A stretch of DNA of 64,000 bases from Maricaulis salignorans. GTDB lineage: Bacteria; Pseudomonadota; Alphaproteobacteria; Caulobacterales; Maricaulaceae. The notes under the pieces are model-generated. The model was not told the origin of the DNA. It made no database searches and saw only the letters and a list, made by a program, of their open reading frames with translations. The position numbers and the translations under genes are program-made. Each line of letters starts with the position of its first letter. The stretch's first letter is position 1. The stretch lies in contig NZ_FNHG01000011.1 in the NCBI RefSeq assembly GCF_900103475.1, positions 1 through 64,000 of the forward strand. The letters run 5' to 3'. This document shows positions 1 to 10,250 of the stretch, piece after piece.

Positions 1-284
1 ATGGAACTGTCGATCAGCTGCAGCGACTGCGGCGAGCGCCGGGCCAATTCCTCGAACACCCTCAACCAGATACCTCGCTTGGCCCAGCGATTGAACCGGT
101 TGTAGACCGTTGTGTAAGGGCCGTACCGACCGGGAAGGTCGCGCCACGGAGCCCCGGTGCGCAGCACATAGAAGATCGCGTTCACCACCCGCCGATCGTC
201 CACCCGCCGCTTGCCCTTGCCCGGCTTGGGCAAGAGCGGCCCGACAAGCGCCCACTCTTCATCGCTCAAATCATAACGTGCCAT
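1..284 (-). mobile_element. IS5-family transposase, first reading frame (orfA), cut by window edge
   Basis: The reading frame starts with ATG at 282-284, behind a clear GGAGGAG ribosome-binding site, and runs off the left edge after 94 codons. The product begins MARYDLSDEEWALVGPLLPK and continues with an APWRDLP block and a YNRFNRWAKRG block. This is the DUF4096-type N-terminal, DNA-binding half of IS5-family (IS427-like) transposases. In that group the DDE catalytic half usually lies in a second frame reached by ribosomal frameshifting; that half would lie outside this window. Whether the element is complete and active cannot be judged here. Confidence 0.85.
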
Positions 285-332
285 GATCTCCTCCTGCTTC
301 GCGCAGAAGTGAATCACGCAATCAACGATCCG

Positions 333-361
333 GGAATCCCCTTATTGAGTACAGACCCTAG
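333..361. repeat. Terminal inverted-repeat end of the IS and its CTAG target site
   Basis: Read from the outside inward, the element edge is GGGTCTGTACTCAATAAGG, ending at about 357. It lies about 73 bases in front of the transposase start. The next four bases, 358-361, are CTAG. IS5-family elements of this type duplicate TA or CTAG on insertion, so this is the likely target site. The same four bases contain the TAG stop codon of the neighbouring GGDEF/EAL gene. The other end of the element, with the matching duplication, is not in the window. Confidence 0.6.
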
Positions 362-2826
362 CTGGCCGTGCGCATCTGGATCGCGTCCGGAGCAATGACC
401 GCGTCGCGATCGATCGCCTGCATCGCCGGCGCCGATCCGACCAGCGCGACCAGGGCCTCCAGATCAATCGGCCTGGAAAACAGATAACCCTGGGCCTCAT
501 CACAACCGAGCTGACGGATAAGGTCGAGCTGTGCCGATGTCTCCACGCCCTCGGCGACGGTGCGCATGCCGAGCACCCGGGCCAGCGCAATGATCGCGCC
601 GACAATCGCATCGGAACTGTCTTCCTGACCCAGGCAATCGATAAAGGATTTGTCGATCTTGAGCTTGTCGAAGTCGAATTTGCGCAGATAGCTGAATGAG
701 GAATAGCCGGTCCCGAAATCATCCATGCTGATGCGCAGGCCGAGGGCGCGCAATTTCTGGAGCACGGCCAGATTGGCCTCGGTGTCGGCCAGCAGGACGG
801 ACTCGGTGATCTCGACCTCGATCCGCTCGGCGGCGACGCCACTCGCCGCAAGGGCATTGACGAAGACGGCGCACAGATTGGGGCTGCGCAATTGCATCGG
901 CGAGACATTGATCGCAACGCGAATACCCGGATCGATTTTCGCAGCCGCCGCAATCGCGCTGCGGATCACCCATTCGCCGATCGGAACGATCAGTCCGGAG
1001 CGCTCGGCCAGATCGATAAAGCGATCCGGCGCGATATTGCCGAGCCGAGGATGTTCCCAGCGCAGAAGCGCCTCGCAACCAGCGATGATGCCTGTCGATG
1101 TCCCGGCCAGCGGCTGATAGACGAGGTGCAATTCCTCCCCGGCGATGGCCGAGCGCAGATCATGTTCCAGCAGCATTAATTCCTGCGCTTCCAGATCCAT
1201 CGTCCAGTCGAACTCAACGACATGGCCGCGCCCCTGGGCCTTGGCGCGATACAGGGCCAGATCGCCCTGGCGCAGCAGCACTTCCATATCATCATCATGC
1301 TCGCAGACCGGGCGCAATCCGATACTGGCCGAGCATTTCGCGACACTGCCATCGATCAGATAGGGCTGCTCGATCGCATCAATGATCTGGCGCGCCAGCA
1401 ATTCGGCATTATGGCCGGGCTGGTTGATGACCACGGCGAACTCATCACCGCCCATTCGGGCGACCAGTCCGGCACTGCGGATCACAGCGCGGATACGCTG
1501 CGCAGCCTCCACCAGCACCGCATCGCCGGCGGCATGGCCGAGCGTGTCATTGATGATCTTGAAGCGATCGAGATCGATCAGCAGCAGGCTGCTGGCCTGC
1601 TTGCGCGCCGGCGGGTGGCCGAGCACCTCACCGAGAACAGCGCGCAATGTGCTGCGATTGGCCAGTCCGGTCAGACTGTCATGCGCGGCCAGATGAGCAA
1701 TGCGGTCCACACTTTCGCGTTCGCCGGTAATATCAGACGCAACGCCTTTATAGCCTGCAAACACGCCATTCTGACGCACGGGTTTGCCGGTCAGCGCGAT
1801 CCAGCGCGCGCCATTTTCCACTCTCGTGCGCACGACGTGGTTGGAAAAACTCCCGTCCCGCTGCATCAGTTCGCCGAGCTCCCGGCTCTGTGAATCGGGT
1901 TCGAAAAAGGTCAGAAAGTCATCAGTCGTCTCGTGGCCGGCTGCGGCGGAATCGCAGACAAAACGCGCCCCGCCACCGGTCGGCCGCCCGGTCGCGTCCG
2001 TCGTCCACAACCAGTCCGACGCCGCTTCCTCGAAATCACGCAGCAACATCCCGATCAGGTCAGCCTGTTCACGTGCCAGACGTTCGCCGAGCAAACGGCC
2101 AACGAATTCCTTGTAAACGCGCGCCACGCCGTAGAGCAGCGTACTCGCATAGACCGTCAACATGCCGCTGACGAAGAGATTGAGAGGCGTAGGCTCCCGA
2201 AGCAGGCCGACATAGCCACCCAGCGCGAGAAGCCCGATGAAAACAGTCGCTGCACGCGGTACTGTGCTCATGATGAAGGCGCCGCCGCACATCATGCCGA
2301 CGGCGACCACCGCGATCACCATCTGGTTTTGCGGTGTGGCACTACTGAAGCACAAGGCCGGAAGCAGGGCCCAGACCATGCCCATCAACGCCGTATCGCG
2401 CGTATTGGCGCCGATCGAACGTTGGGACCGGGTCTGGACGGGCGCGCGCTTGTGCCGACGCGCCGAACGCGCCGATCGAGCCGCGAAAACCAGCATCAGC
2501 CCGGTGATCGCTACAGCCCAGCCGACGACAATCGTGCGGGCTTCGGTGCCGAACATCAGGCCTAGCATCAAGCCCGCGTTCAAAAGATTGGCGAGAACAA
2601 TCAGCGGCGCGAAATGCTGGAAGACCGCGAGTTGTTGCGCCCGGACCCAGCCAGCGCTTTCGGCTGGAATATCGACGGCAATCCTGGCCGCACCCGCCAA
2701 CCGGCGCCACCCGTCCCGGATGAGGCTGCTGACACCTTGATTGTGTGAAAGGCTACGTCCCATGCTCTCGGGAAGTAGCGGAATGCATTTCAGAAACCGT
2801 GTACACACCCGGTCGTAAACGCGCAT
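358..2826 (-). CDS. Membrane-anchored GGDEF/EAL (cyclic di-GMP) signalling protein
   Basis: 822 residues. About six hydrophobic segments lie between residues 72 and 235. A PAS-like region (about 262-370) follows, then a GGDEF domain with an intact GGDEF signature (459-463), then an EAL domain with EAL at 585-587, an INVSP block and the DDFGTGYSS loop. The catalytic signatures of both cyclase and phosphodiesterase are present, so either activity is possible. The usual RxxD inhibitory site upstream of GGDEF is replaced by RSAG, so classic product inhibition is unlikely. The start could be ATG 2826 or ATG 2763 (protein beginning MGRSLSH); neither has a strong ribosome-binding site. The stop codon coincides with the target of the adjacent IS, so the coding sequence remains complete. 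Input signal and partners are unknown. Confidence 0.9.
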   Translation of the reverse strand: MRVYDRVCTRFLKCIPLLPESMGRSLSHNQGVSSLIRDGWRRLAGAARIAVDIPAESAGWVRAQQLAVFQHFAPLIVLANLLNAGLMLGLMFGTEARTIVVGWAVAITGLMLVFAARSARSARRHKRAPVQTRSQRSIGANTRDTALMGMVWALLPALCFSSATPQNQMVIAVVAVGMMCGGAFIMSTVPRAATVFIGLLALGGYVGLLREPTPLNLFVSGMLTVYASTLLYGVARVYKEFVGRLLGERLAREQADLIGMLLRDFEEAASDWLWTTDATGRPTGGGARFVCDSAAAGHETTDDFLTFFEPDSQSRELGELMQRDGSFSNHVVRTRVENGARWIALTGKPVRQNGVFAGYKGVASDITGERESVDRIAHLAAHDSLTGLANRSTLRAVLGEVLGHPPARKQASSLLLIDLDRFKIINDTLGHAAGDAVLVEAAQRIRAVIRSAGLVARMGGDEFAVVINQPGHNAELLARQIIDAIEQPYLIDGSVAKCSASIGLRPVCEHDDDMEVLLRQGDLALYRAKAQGRGHVVEFDWTMDLEAQELMLLEHDLRSAIAGEELHLVYQPLAGTSTGIIAGCEALLRWEHPRLGNIAPDRFIDLAERSGLIVPIGEWVIRSAIAAAAKIDPGIRVAINVSPMQLRSPNLCAVFVNALAASGVAAERIEVEITESVLLADTEANLAVLQKLRALGLRISMDDFGTGYSSFSYLRKFDFDKLKIDKSFIDCLGQEDSSDAIVGAIIALARVLGMRTVAEGVETSAQLDLIRQLGCDEAQGYLFSRPIDLEALVALVGSAPAMQAIDRDAVIAPDAIQMRTAS

Positions 2827-2878
2827 AAATTATGCACTTTCCAATGCCGATATTGCGCAGGACCTACGCGTCAGCCGT

Positions 2879-4402
2879 CTAGAGATAGCGCACCTCGCCC
2901 TTGCGGCCGATTGCGCCGGCCAGATGACCGAGCAGGGAGACAGAGCGCTCGACATAGAGGTCGCGCACGCTTTCATCGACATCGAGGCAGACCAGGCCGG
3001 GCTCGACGCGCAGTGTGAAACGATCGAGCAGGCTGGCCGAGCGACCCGACAGCTTGGCGCCCAGCCGCAGGGTGCAGCCGAGCATCTGGGCAACGTCGTG
3101 CTGGGCTTCGTCGATCAGATGGAAGACCGGGAGTTCGTCCAGCGCACTGCGGCGGCCACCATACCGGTAATGCATCACGGCGGCGAGGAAGGCCCGTTCG
3201 GCATGATTGATGCCGGCAAAGGGCGCGTAGAGCACGCTGTCACGAGTCAGTTCAAGGCGATGGTCGGGATGGCGCCGCGCGCCCAGATCAGCCAGCCGAG
3301 CGGCCGTTTCCTGCAAGACCCGGTCGCGGCGCGGCGTGAAGACCGTGTCGACATTGGCCATCGCCGGAGCAATCCAGCTGGCCAGCGACCGTCCGAAATC
3401 CGGGGTCGGCGAGACCGGTCGCGCCAGCGCTTCAGCACCGGCAATCAACGGATCGATCGCCTGCACGGCCGCAGGCAGTCCCTGCATCAAAACGCCTTCG
3501 CGCAGACCATAAGCGGAGAAGACGACATGGGAGAATTTTCCCATCTCGACGATGCGGCTGAGCAGGAGGGCGGCATAGGGAATGCTCGGAGCCCGGCGCG
3601 AGGAAATGCCGGGAATGCCAGCCAGCGAGGCTGTGCTGAGACGGCTCGCCAGCCGCGTCAATTCCCGCACGCCCCTGGCATCAATGCGAAACTGGTGTGC
3701 GACGCGCAGTGGATAGTCGGAGCGCGCGAAAGCCAGCTGCGCCAGCGAACGCCACGCACCGCCGATCGCATAGAATTCACCGCCCTGCCCGAGCAGGACA
3801 CCATCCTCGCGCAAACGTTGATCAATCACGGCGCAGACCGCATCGGCATCCCACGGGCCCGGCGGAATCGCTTCCTGGGGACCGAGCGCAAAGGTCTGCC
3901 CGGCGCCGAGCGCGCCGTGATCAAGCGGTGTCAGTTCGAGACTGGAGCCGCCCAGATCACCCATCATCCCGTGCGCGCCGGGAATGCCGGTCACCAGGCC
4001 GAGCGCCGACAGTTCGCCCTCCTCCGGTCCGGACAGGACACGCAGCCGGAAACTGGTTTCCGCCGCGACGCGGCGCACGAAGTCCGGTCCGTCACTGGCA
4101 TTGCGCACTGCCGCCGTCGCGACCGCATAGCGCTCGCCGACGCCCTTGGCGTCGAGCAGGCGTTCGAAACGTTTCAGCGCCCGCATGGCAATGTCGATAT
4201 TGTCGGGATGCAGCGTGCCGCGCTGGCGCAGGCCGCGTCCGAGCCCGGCCATCACTTTCTCATTGAAAACCGGCCAGATCGCCCGTCCCTCAAGGCGGAA
4301 ATGCACCATACGCACGGTATTGGAGCCGACATCAATCACCGCGATATCACGTTCGACGGCATTCTCCGCGAAAACCTGATGGGTGATGCTGACCGGGTCC
4401 AA
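2879..4402 (-). CDS. ppx: Exopolyphosphatase / guanosine pentaphosphatase (Ppx/GppA family)
   Basis: 507 residues. The first actin-like ATPase-fold motif is AVIDVGSNTVRMVHF (residues 21-35), followed by VATAAVRN (94-101), SGPEEGELSALG (124-135) and the GDLGGSSLEL block (148-157). These are the phosphate-binding signatures of Ppx/GppA enzymes, which release phosphate from polyphosphate or convert pppGpp to ppGpp. No ATG or GTG precedes the first motif, so the start is taken as TTG at 4402, just after the end of the polyphosphate kinase gene, with a GGGGGAT stretch upstream. It lies directly downstream of ppk1, so synthesis and breakdown of polyphosphate are probably co-transcribed. Confidence 0.93.
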   Translation of the reverse strand: MDPVSITHQVFAENAVERDIAVIDVGSNTVRMVHFRLEGRAIWPVFNEKVMAGLGRGLRQRGTLHPDNIDIAMRALKRFERLLDAKGVGERYAVATAAVRNASDGPDFVRRVAAETSFRLRVLSGPEEGELSALGLVTGIPGAHGMMGDLGGSSLELTPLDHGALGAGQTFALGPQEAIPPGPWDADAVCAVIDQRLREDGVLLGQGGEFYAIGGAWRSLAQLAFARSDYPLRVAHQFRIDARGVRELTRLASRLSTASLAGIPGISSRRAPSIPYAALLLSRIVEMGKFSHVVFSAYGLREGVLMQGLPAAVQAIDPLIAGAEALARPVSPTPDFGRSLASWIAPAMANVDTVFTPRRDRVLQETAARLADLGARRHPDHRLELTRDSVLYAPFAGINHAERAFLAAVMHYRYGGRRSALDELPVFHLIDEAQHDVAQMLGCTLRLGAKLSGRSASLLDRFTLRVEPGLVCLDVDESVRDLYVERSVSLLGHLAGAIGRKGEVRYL

Positions 4403-4407
4403 GAGCG

Positions 4408-6585
4408 CTAACCATCCCCCGTGAGAACGGGTGGCTGGTCATTCTTGAGGGCGTGGCCGCGACCGGACAGGCTCGGATTGGTCATGAAATAGGCATGGGC
4501 GCTGAAGGCCTTTTTCATGCCCGAGGTATCGACCCGGCGATACTCGCCCTGCCCGTCCATATACCAGCTCTGGGCGGTGTCATTGAGATTGGCGACCATG
4601 ATCTGGTCGAGCACCTGGCGATGCACGGTGGGATTCTGGATCGGGCAGAGCAGTTCGACGCGGCGGTCGAGATTGCGCGGCATCCAGTCGGCCGAAGAGA
4701 TAAACACCTTCGCCGCCGGTGACGGCATTTCGCTGCCATTGGCGAAACAGGCGATACGCGAATGCTCCAGAAAACGCCCGACCAGGCTCTTGACGCGGAT
4801 ATTCTCGGACAGGCCGGGAATGCCCGGACGCAGGCAGCAAACCCCGCGCACGATCAGTTCGATACGCACGCCGGCCTGGCTGGCGCGATAGAGGCCGTCA
4901 ATGATTTCGGGATGAACCAGCGCATTGAGCTTGGCCCAGATCGCGGCCGGCTTGCCGGCCTTGGCATTGGCGATCTCGATTTCCATGTGCGCCAGCAGGT
5001 CTTCCTTCAGGCGTAGCGGCGAGACCGAGAGGCGTTCCAGGTTTTCCGGGCGCGCGTAACCGGTGACGAAATTGAAGATCCGCCCGGCATCGCGGCCAAA
5101 GGCCGGATCTGCGGTGAAGAGCGAGAGATCGGTATAAACCCTTGCCGTGATCGGATGGTAATTGCCGGTACCGAAATGGGCATAGGTGCGCAGGGCCGTG
5201 CCCTCGCGCCGCACGACAAGCGAGATCTTGGCGTGGGTCTTGTACTCCATGAAGCCATAAACGACCTGCACCCCGGCGCGCTCCAGATCGCGGGCCCATT
5301 TCAGATTGGCTTCCTCGTCGAAGCGCGCCTTCAGCTCGACCAGGGCGGTGACATTCTTGCCCGCTTCGGCAGCCTCGATCAGGGCAGCAACAATCGGCGA
5401 ATTCTTCGAGGTCCGGTAGAGCGTCTGCTTGATCGTGACGACATCCGGGTCGGCGGCCGCCTGGCGCAGGAATTTCACCACCACATCGAAGCTCTCATAG
5501 GGATGGTGGATGATGATATCCTTCTCCCGGATGGCCTCGAAACAATCGCCGCCATGGTCACGAATGCGTTCCGGATAGCGCGGCTCATAGGCGGGGAAAA
5601 CCAGATCCGAACGATCATCGGGGATGAGTTGGTCCACCTGGGCCAGGCCCAGAAGCCCGGGCATCGGGACCACATCCTGTTCTTCGGCGTGCAGGTGAGC
5701 GACGATAAAGTCGCGCAGCCCCGAAGGCATTTCCGCATCCAGCGTCAGGCGCACAATCACACCGCGGCGGCGCTGCTTCATCAGGCGTTCGAACTCGAGC
5801 ACGAGATCCTCGGATTCCTCCTCGATCTCGATATCGCTGTCGCGGATGACGCGAAAAGCGCCGCGCCCGAGCATTTCATAGCCCGGAAAGAGCTCGTCGA
5901 CATACATCGACAAAACGGTTTCCAGCGCCACGAAACGCCGGGCCGGACGCCCCCGTTCGCCATGCGAGCGCGCCGGCAATTCGACGAAGCGTTTGACGCC
6001 CGACGGCATCGGGATCAGCGCATTCATGATCTTGCCGGTGCGGTTATTGCGCAATTGCAGCGCCAGCGCGAACCCCAGATTGGGAATGAAGGGGAATGGA
6101 TGCGCCGGATCAATCGCCAGCGGCGTGATTACAGGCAAGGTGTGGGAGAGGAATTCGCCACGCAGCCAGGCGATATCAGCGCGTGACAAATCGGCCTCGG
6201 CGAGCACGCAGACGCCGAGCGCAGCGATCTCGTCGCGCAGGGCGCACCAAAGCGCCTGCTGCTTGCCGATCAGCTCGCTGGCCAGGACATGGATCTGTTC
6301 GACCTGTTCGGCCGGCGTCAGCCCGTCGAGACTGGTCGCGGTCACACCATTGCGGATCTGGGCCCGCAAACCGGCGACGCGCACCATGTAGAATTCATCG
6401 AGATTGCTCGCCGAAATCGACAGGAAGCGCAAACGTTCGAGCGCCGGATGATTGGGGTTTTCCGCCTCGCCGATGACGCGTCGGTTGAAGCGAAGCCAGG
6501 AGAGTTCGCGGTTCAGGAAACGCTCGGGCGAGTTCATCAATGCGGCGATGTCTGGCGGGTTACCGGTTGTGACGGGCAAACTCAT
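4408..6585 (-). CDS. ppk1: Polyphosphate kinase 1
   Basis: 725 residues, the usual length for PPK1, which reversibly makes polyphosphate from ATP. The N-terminal block is [17 protein letters not shown] (21-37), and [19 protein letters not shown] follows. The autophosphorylated histidine lies in [10 protein letters not shown] (His at about 451). HFGTGNYHP and the second histidine motif [12 protein letters not shown] come later. Its ATG overlaps the TGA of hdaA (ATGA), so the two are translationally coupled. ppx follows after 5 bases. Together with ppx it controls the polyphosphate pool. Confidence 0.97.
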   Translation of the reverse strand: MSLPVTTGNPPDIAALMNSPERFLNRELSWLRFNRRVIGEAENPNHPALERLRFLSISASNLDEFYMVRVAGLRAQIRNGVTATSLDGLTPAEQVEQIHVLASELIGKQQALWCALRDEIAALGVCVLAEADLSRADIAWLRGEFLSHTLPVITPLAIDPAHPFPFIPNLGFALALQLRNNRTGKIMNALIPMPSGVKRFVELPARSHGERGRPARRFVALETVLSMYVDELFPGYEMLGRGAFRVIRDSDIEIEEESEDLVLEFERLMKQRRRGVIVRLTLDAEMPSGLRDFIVAHLHAEEQDVVPMPGLLGLAQVDQLIPDDRSDLVFPAYEPRYPERIRDHGGDCFEAIREKDIIIHHPYESFDVVVKFLRQAAADPDVVTIKQTLYRTSKNSPIVAALIEAAEAGKNVTALVELKARFDEEANLKWARDLERAGVQVVYGFMEYKTHAKISLVVRREGTALRTYAHFGTGNYHPITARVYTDLSLFTADPAFGRDAGRIFNFVTGYARPENLERLSVSPLRLKEDLLAHMEIEIANAKAGKPAAIWAKLNALVHPEIIDGLYRASQAGVRIELIVRGVCCLRPGIPGLSENIRVKSLVGRFLEHSRIACFANGSEMPSPAAKVFISSADWMPRNLDRRVELLCPIQNPTVHRQVLDQIMVANLNDTAQSWYMDGQGEYRRVDTSGMKKAFSAHAYFMTNPSLSGRGHALKNDQPPVLTGDG

Positions 6586-7262
6586 TCATTGTCTCCATGC
6601 TCGGGCAGGTCACCCAGCACCGCGCGCGCCACGGCACGATTGACCGGCGTCTGCCGGGCCAGGGCGAGTTTATCCATGCGATCGACCAGGCTTCGCACCG
6701 CCGAGACCGAGCGTTCCATCCGCGGCAGCATATACTCAACCACTCCCGGACGCAGCGGCGCGCCGCGATCCTGGAATTGCTTCAGCAAGAGCCGGGTCAA
6801 CAATTCATCGTCGGGCTCGCTCAATTCGACATGCGGCAGGGCCCGCAGGCGCGAAACCAGATCAGGCAGGCTGGCGCGCCACAAGACAGGCGGTGCGCGC
6901 CCGGTAATCAGCAGGCCGGGAATATCGCCTTCCGCCGCGCGGTTGATCGCATGAAACAGCGCCGCATCATCAATTCCGTCATCGACGTCCTCGACCAGCA
7001 GGCTGACGCCCGAGGGCAAAACAGCCAGGCAGGCGGCGAGGCTGGCTGCATCGGTGGTCCGGGCACCGGCGCGCTGCGCCCAGATCGCGGCGAGATGGGA
7101 TTTGCCGGCCCCGCTCGGACCGGTCAGCGCCAAGACCGCACGCGGCCAGTCACGCCATCGCGACAGGGCCGCGACGGCGTCCGCATTGGCGCGGCCTTCA
7201 ACAAAACTTTCCGCGCTGAAATCCACCCGTACAGGCAGGTTGAGCACTAATTGCCCGGTCAT
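6582..7262 (-). CDS. hdaA: DnaA-related regulatory inactivator (HdaA-type AAA protein)
   Basis: 226 residues from ATG 7262, whose product begins [20 protein letters not shown], a typical opening with a clamp-binding-like QL motif. A longer frame exists upstream but would overlap the preceding gene by 68 bases. A DnaA-like P-loop, [14 protein letters not shown], is followed by a Walker B-like LLVEDVDDG. The protein ends in a DnaA domain-III-like lid and lacks the DnaA DNA-binding domain. In Caulobacter, HdaA works with the sliding clamp to stimulate DnaA-ATP hydrolysis and prevent re-initiation. The same role is inferred here from the family and from the hdaA-ppk gene order. Confidence 0.87.
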   Translation of the reverse strand: MTGQLVLNLPVRVDFSAESFVEGRANADAVAALSRWRDWPRAVLALTGPSGAGKSHLAAIWAQRAGARTTDAASLAACLAVLPSGVSLLVEDVDDGIDDAALFHAINRAAEGDIPGLLITGRAPPVLWRASLPDLVSRLRALPHVELSEPDDELLTRLLLKQFQDRGAPLRPGVVEYMLPRMERSVSAVRSLVDRMDKLALARQTPVNRAVARAVLGDLPEHGDNE

Positions 7263-7284
7263 GCGTTCAAGGTCCGATTCTGGC

Positions 7285-8364
7285 TCAAAAAGCGCTGCGA
7301 ACGACCCAGCCCAGTCCGGGATGCTCTTCCAGCGCCGCACCGCGTTCGGCAAGCTCGGACATCAGCTGCTCAAGCGCACCGCGATGACTGACCGTCATCA
7401 GGGCACCATCGCGCGAGATGGCATCGAGCCGCGCATCGCTGACCAGCGAGGCGCCGGTGACAGCCGCCTGCAGCGATTGCCACTCGGTCAGGCCGCCATA
7501 GATCACCGTGATGCGCATCTCCTCGGTCGAGGTGTTGCGCACGATTGCTTCGCGCTTCCAGGCATTTTCGCGCCCGACAACAAAACTCATCGCGCCATCG
7601 CGCCAGCTGCCATAGACCGTTTCCGGCCCCCAGGTATCGACAGCCATCTCGGCACCGGCGTCGAAGCTGACGAGAAAACCGCCCATGCGTCGCACGCCAT
7701 CGCGTTCCTGGCCGCGCAGAACGGCGATACGGCTGACACCATAGAGCGAGGCCATCTCGCGCAGCCCCGCCTCATCCAGCGCCAGGGCATCACGCGCCGA
7801 CAGGATCGAGCGGGCCGCACTGTCGCCCGGCACGATCATTGGTGCCAGGGCATGGGCATAGGACCGGCTCGTCCAGGCCGATAGCCAGGGATTCTGGTCC
7901 CAGAGATAGAATTGCCCGCCCGCTTCATAGACCGGCAGCACCAGGGTCGGCCGCGCCTGGGACTCCACGAAGGGCACGCCATAGCTGGTGAGCAGGCGGA
8001 CCACGGCGCGGCGGTCAAAATTCACGTCCAGCTCGCCGAGATAACGCGTCGCACTGCGTTGCTCATTGTCAATCTGCAAGCCGGAAATAAGCTCGGCAAT
8101 CGCGGAGGCGTCGAAGATGGAATCGATCGCGCCAGCCGAGCCGAAATCGAGCGGCGTGCCGACACGATCCTCCGGCAGGGTCATGCGTTCGATCAGGCGC
8201 TGCGCCGCCATCGCCTGTCCACGGCGCATGGCGATGGTCTGGGCATCCAGCGCATTACTGCCGGTGGCATCAATGGAGACACCGAGAATCGTATAGGGAT
8301 CGTCCGCGACCGCGAGGGCGGGACTGACGAGAAACAGGCAGATAGCGGCAAATATCGGTCGCAC
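7285..8364 (-). CDS. Secreted DUF2066 domain protein
   Basis: 359 residues from a GTG start at 8364, chosen because AAGGAG lies 8 bases upstream; the GTG two codons earlier is too close to it. The N-terminus RPIFAAICLFLVSPALAVA is a Sec signal peptide, so the mature protein is probably periplasmic. The body matches the DUF2066 pattern: a region near the start with MRRGQAMAAQRLIERM, and a central YEAGGQFYLWDQNPW block. No catalytic motif is visible and the function is unknown. It lies 22 bases upstream of hdaA and is probably in the same transcript. Confidence 0.8.
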   Translation of the reverse strand: MRPIFAAICLFLVSPALAVADDPYTILGVSIDATGSNALDAQTIAMRRGQAMAAQRLIERMTLPEDRVGTPLDFGSAGAIDSIFDASAIAELISGLQIDNEQRSATRYLGELDVNFDRRAVVRLLTSYGVPFVESQARPTLVLPVYEAGGQFYLWDQNPWLSAWTSRSYAHALAPMIVPGDSAARSILSARDALALDEAGLREMASLYGVSRIAVLRGQERDGVRRMGGFLVSFDAGAEMAVDTWGPETVYGSWRDGAMSFVVGRENAWKREAIVRNTSTEEMRITVIYGGLTEWQSLQAAVTGASLVSDARLDAISRDGALMTVSHRGALEQLMSELAERGAALEEHPGLGWVVRSAF

Positions 8365-8494
8365 AGGCACGACTCCTTGGTATCGATTGGTCTTTAGTAT
8401 AGCCAGACACAGTCGCGCGTGAAGCCCGTGACTTGCTTCTCAGGCAGGTTTCGACTGTACTCCGCCGCGTTTCACACAGGGCTTGGAAACCAGC

Positions 8495-9535
8495 ATGACC
8501 GCCAGCGATGACAAAAAACACCCGAATGGGCTGACCTATGCCGCCAGCGGCGTCGATATCGATGCCGGCGATGCGCTGGTCGACCGGATCAAACCGCTGG
8601 CCAAATCGACCCGCCGCCCCGGCGCTGCGGCCGATCTGGGCGGGTTTGGCGGCGCCTTCGATCTCAAGGCCGCGGGCTATAATGATCCGATCCTGATTTC
8701 CGGCACTGACGGTGTCGGCACCAAGCTGCGCCTGGCGATCGATACCGGCAAGCTTGACACGGTCGGCATCGATCTGGTCGCCATGTGCGTCAATGATGTC
8801 CTCGCCCAGGGCGCCGAGCCGCTCTACTTTCTCGATTACCTCGCCACCTCCCGGCTCGACCCGGTGCGCGGTGAAGCCATTATTGCCGGTATTGCGGCCG
8901 GTTGCCGCGACAGCGGCTGCGCCCTGATCGGCGGCGAGACGGCCGAAATGCCCGGCATGTATGAGGGCGATGATTTCGACCTCGCCGGCTTTGTTGTCGG
9001 TGCTGCCGAACGCGGTGCGCTCCTGCCCGATCATGATCGCATGGCCGCCGGTGATGTGCTGATCGGCCTCGCCTCCTCGGGGGTCCATTCCAACGGGTTC
9101 TCGCTGGTGCGCAAGGTCGTCGAACTGTCCGGCCTGACCTGGTCGGACCCCGCTCCCTTCGCCCCCGGCCAGACACTGGGCGAAGCCCTGCTGGCGCCGA
9201 CCCGGCTGTATGTGAAGGCCTGCCTGCCACTGATCAAGGCCGGTCTGGTCAATGGCCTCGCCCATATCACCGGTGGTGGCCTGGTCGAGAATCCGCCACG
9301 CATGACGCCGGACCATCTGGTGCCCGTCATCGATTACGACGCCTTCGAACTTCCGCCCGTCTTTGCCTGGCTGGCAAAGACCGGCGGCATCTCGGCGCAT
9401 GAAATGCACCGCACCTTCAATTGCGGTATCGGCATGTTGTTGTGCGTCGCACCGCGCGATATCGATGCGACGATCAGCGCCCTTGCGCAGGCCGGCGAGA
9501 CCGCCATGATTATCGGCGAACTCAAGTCGGCCTGA
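8495..9535 (+). CDS. purM: Phosphoribosylformylglycinamidine cyclo-ligase (AIR synthetase)
   Basis: 346 residues from ATG 8495. A TTG four codons upstream is possible but less likely. The enzyme makes aminoimidazole ribonucleotide in purine synthesis. Diagnostic blocks are [16 protein letters not shown] near the start, [32 protein letters not shown]-like text, [12 protein letters not shown] and [13 protein letters not shown]. purN follows after 45 bases and they form a purine pair; hdaA and the DUF2066 gene are divergent. Confidence 0.97.
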   Translation: MTASDDKKHPNGLTYAASGVDIDAGDALVDRIKPLAKSTRRPGAAADLGGFGGAFDLKAAGYNDPILISGTDGVGTKLRLAIDTGKLDTVGIDLVAMCVNDVLAQGAEPLYFLDYLATSRLDPVRGEAIIAGIAAGCRDSGCALIGGETAEMPGMYEGDDFDLAGFVVGAAERGALLPDHDRMAAGDVLIGLASSGVHSNGFSLVRKVVELSGLTWSDPAPFAPGQTLGEALLAPTRLYVKACLPLIKAGLVNGLAHITGGGLVENPPRMTPDHLVPVIDYDAFELPPVFAWLAKTGGISAHEMHRTFNCGIGMLLCVAPRDIDATISALAQAGETAMIIGELKSA

Positions 9536-9580
9536 CCCCGTCAACACCCCAGACGTCAACCAAAGCCAAGGATGCACAAG

Positions 9581-10231
9581 ATGGCGAAAACCAAGATCGC
9601 TGTGCTCATTTCCGGGCGCGGTTCCAATATGCAGGCGATAATCCAGGCGGCGAAGTCCGAGAGCTATCCCGCTGAAATCGTGGTAGTCGTCTCCAATAAC
9701 CCCGATGCTGCCGGGCTCGAATACGCCCGCGAGGCCGGGATTGAGACCGAAGTCGTCGATCATCGCGAGTTTGAAACCCGCGAAGAATTTGAGCAGGCGC
9801 TCGACGCCGTCCTGAAGCTCTACGATACCCGCATCGTCTGTCTCGCCGGCTTCATGCGCCTGCTCACGCCCTGGTTCACCGAACGCTGGCGTGACCTCCT
9901 GCTCAATATCCATCCCTCGCTCCTGCCCGCCTTCAAGGGTCTGCACACGCATGAACGGGCGCTGGAAGCCGGCGTGCGCATTCATGGCTGCACGGTGCAT
10001 TATGTGCGCCCGGAAATGGATGACGGCCCGATCATCGGCCAGGCCGCTGTGCCGGTCCTGCCGGATGACACACCGGACACGCTGGCCACCCGGGTGGTGA
10101 CCGCCGAACACAAGCTCTACCGCCAGTGCATCGCCCTGGCCTGCTCCGGCAAGGCCCGCGTCGCCGGCAGCCGTGTCCGCCTGCAAGTGCGCGAATTCGG
10201 TGCCGAATTGCTGATGAACCCGCACGACTGA
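9581..10231 (+). CDS. purN: Phosphoribosylglycinamide formyltransferase (GAR transformylase)
   Basis: 216 residues from ATG 9581. AAGGA lies 8 bases upstream of this ATG, which favours it over the ATG three codons earlier. The enzyme transfers a formyl group from 10-formyl-tetrahydrofolate to GAR. It shows the N-terminal ISGRGSNMQAI, the catalytic NIHPSLLPAFKGLHTH block, VHYV, and the catalytic Asp region EMDDGPIIGQAAV. It follows purM closely. Confidence 0.97.
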   Translation: MAKTKIAVLISGRGSNMQAIIQAAKSESYPAEIVVVVSNNPDAAGLEYAREAGIETEVVDHREFETREEFEQALDAVLKLYDTRIVCLAGFMRLLTPWFTERWRDLLLNIHPSLLPAFKGLHTHERALEAGVRIHGCTVHYVRPEMDDGPIIGQAAVPVLPDDTPDTLATRVVTAEHKLYRQCIALACSGKARVAGSRVRLQVREFGAELLMNPHD

Positions 10232-10250
10232 GGCGATCAGGGATCTCGCG

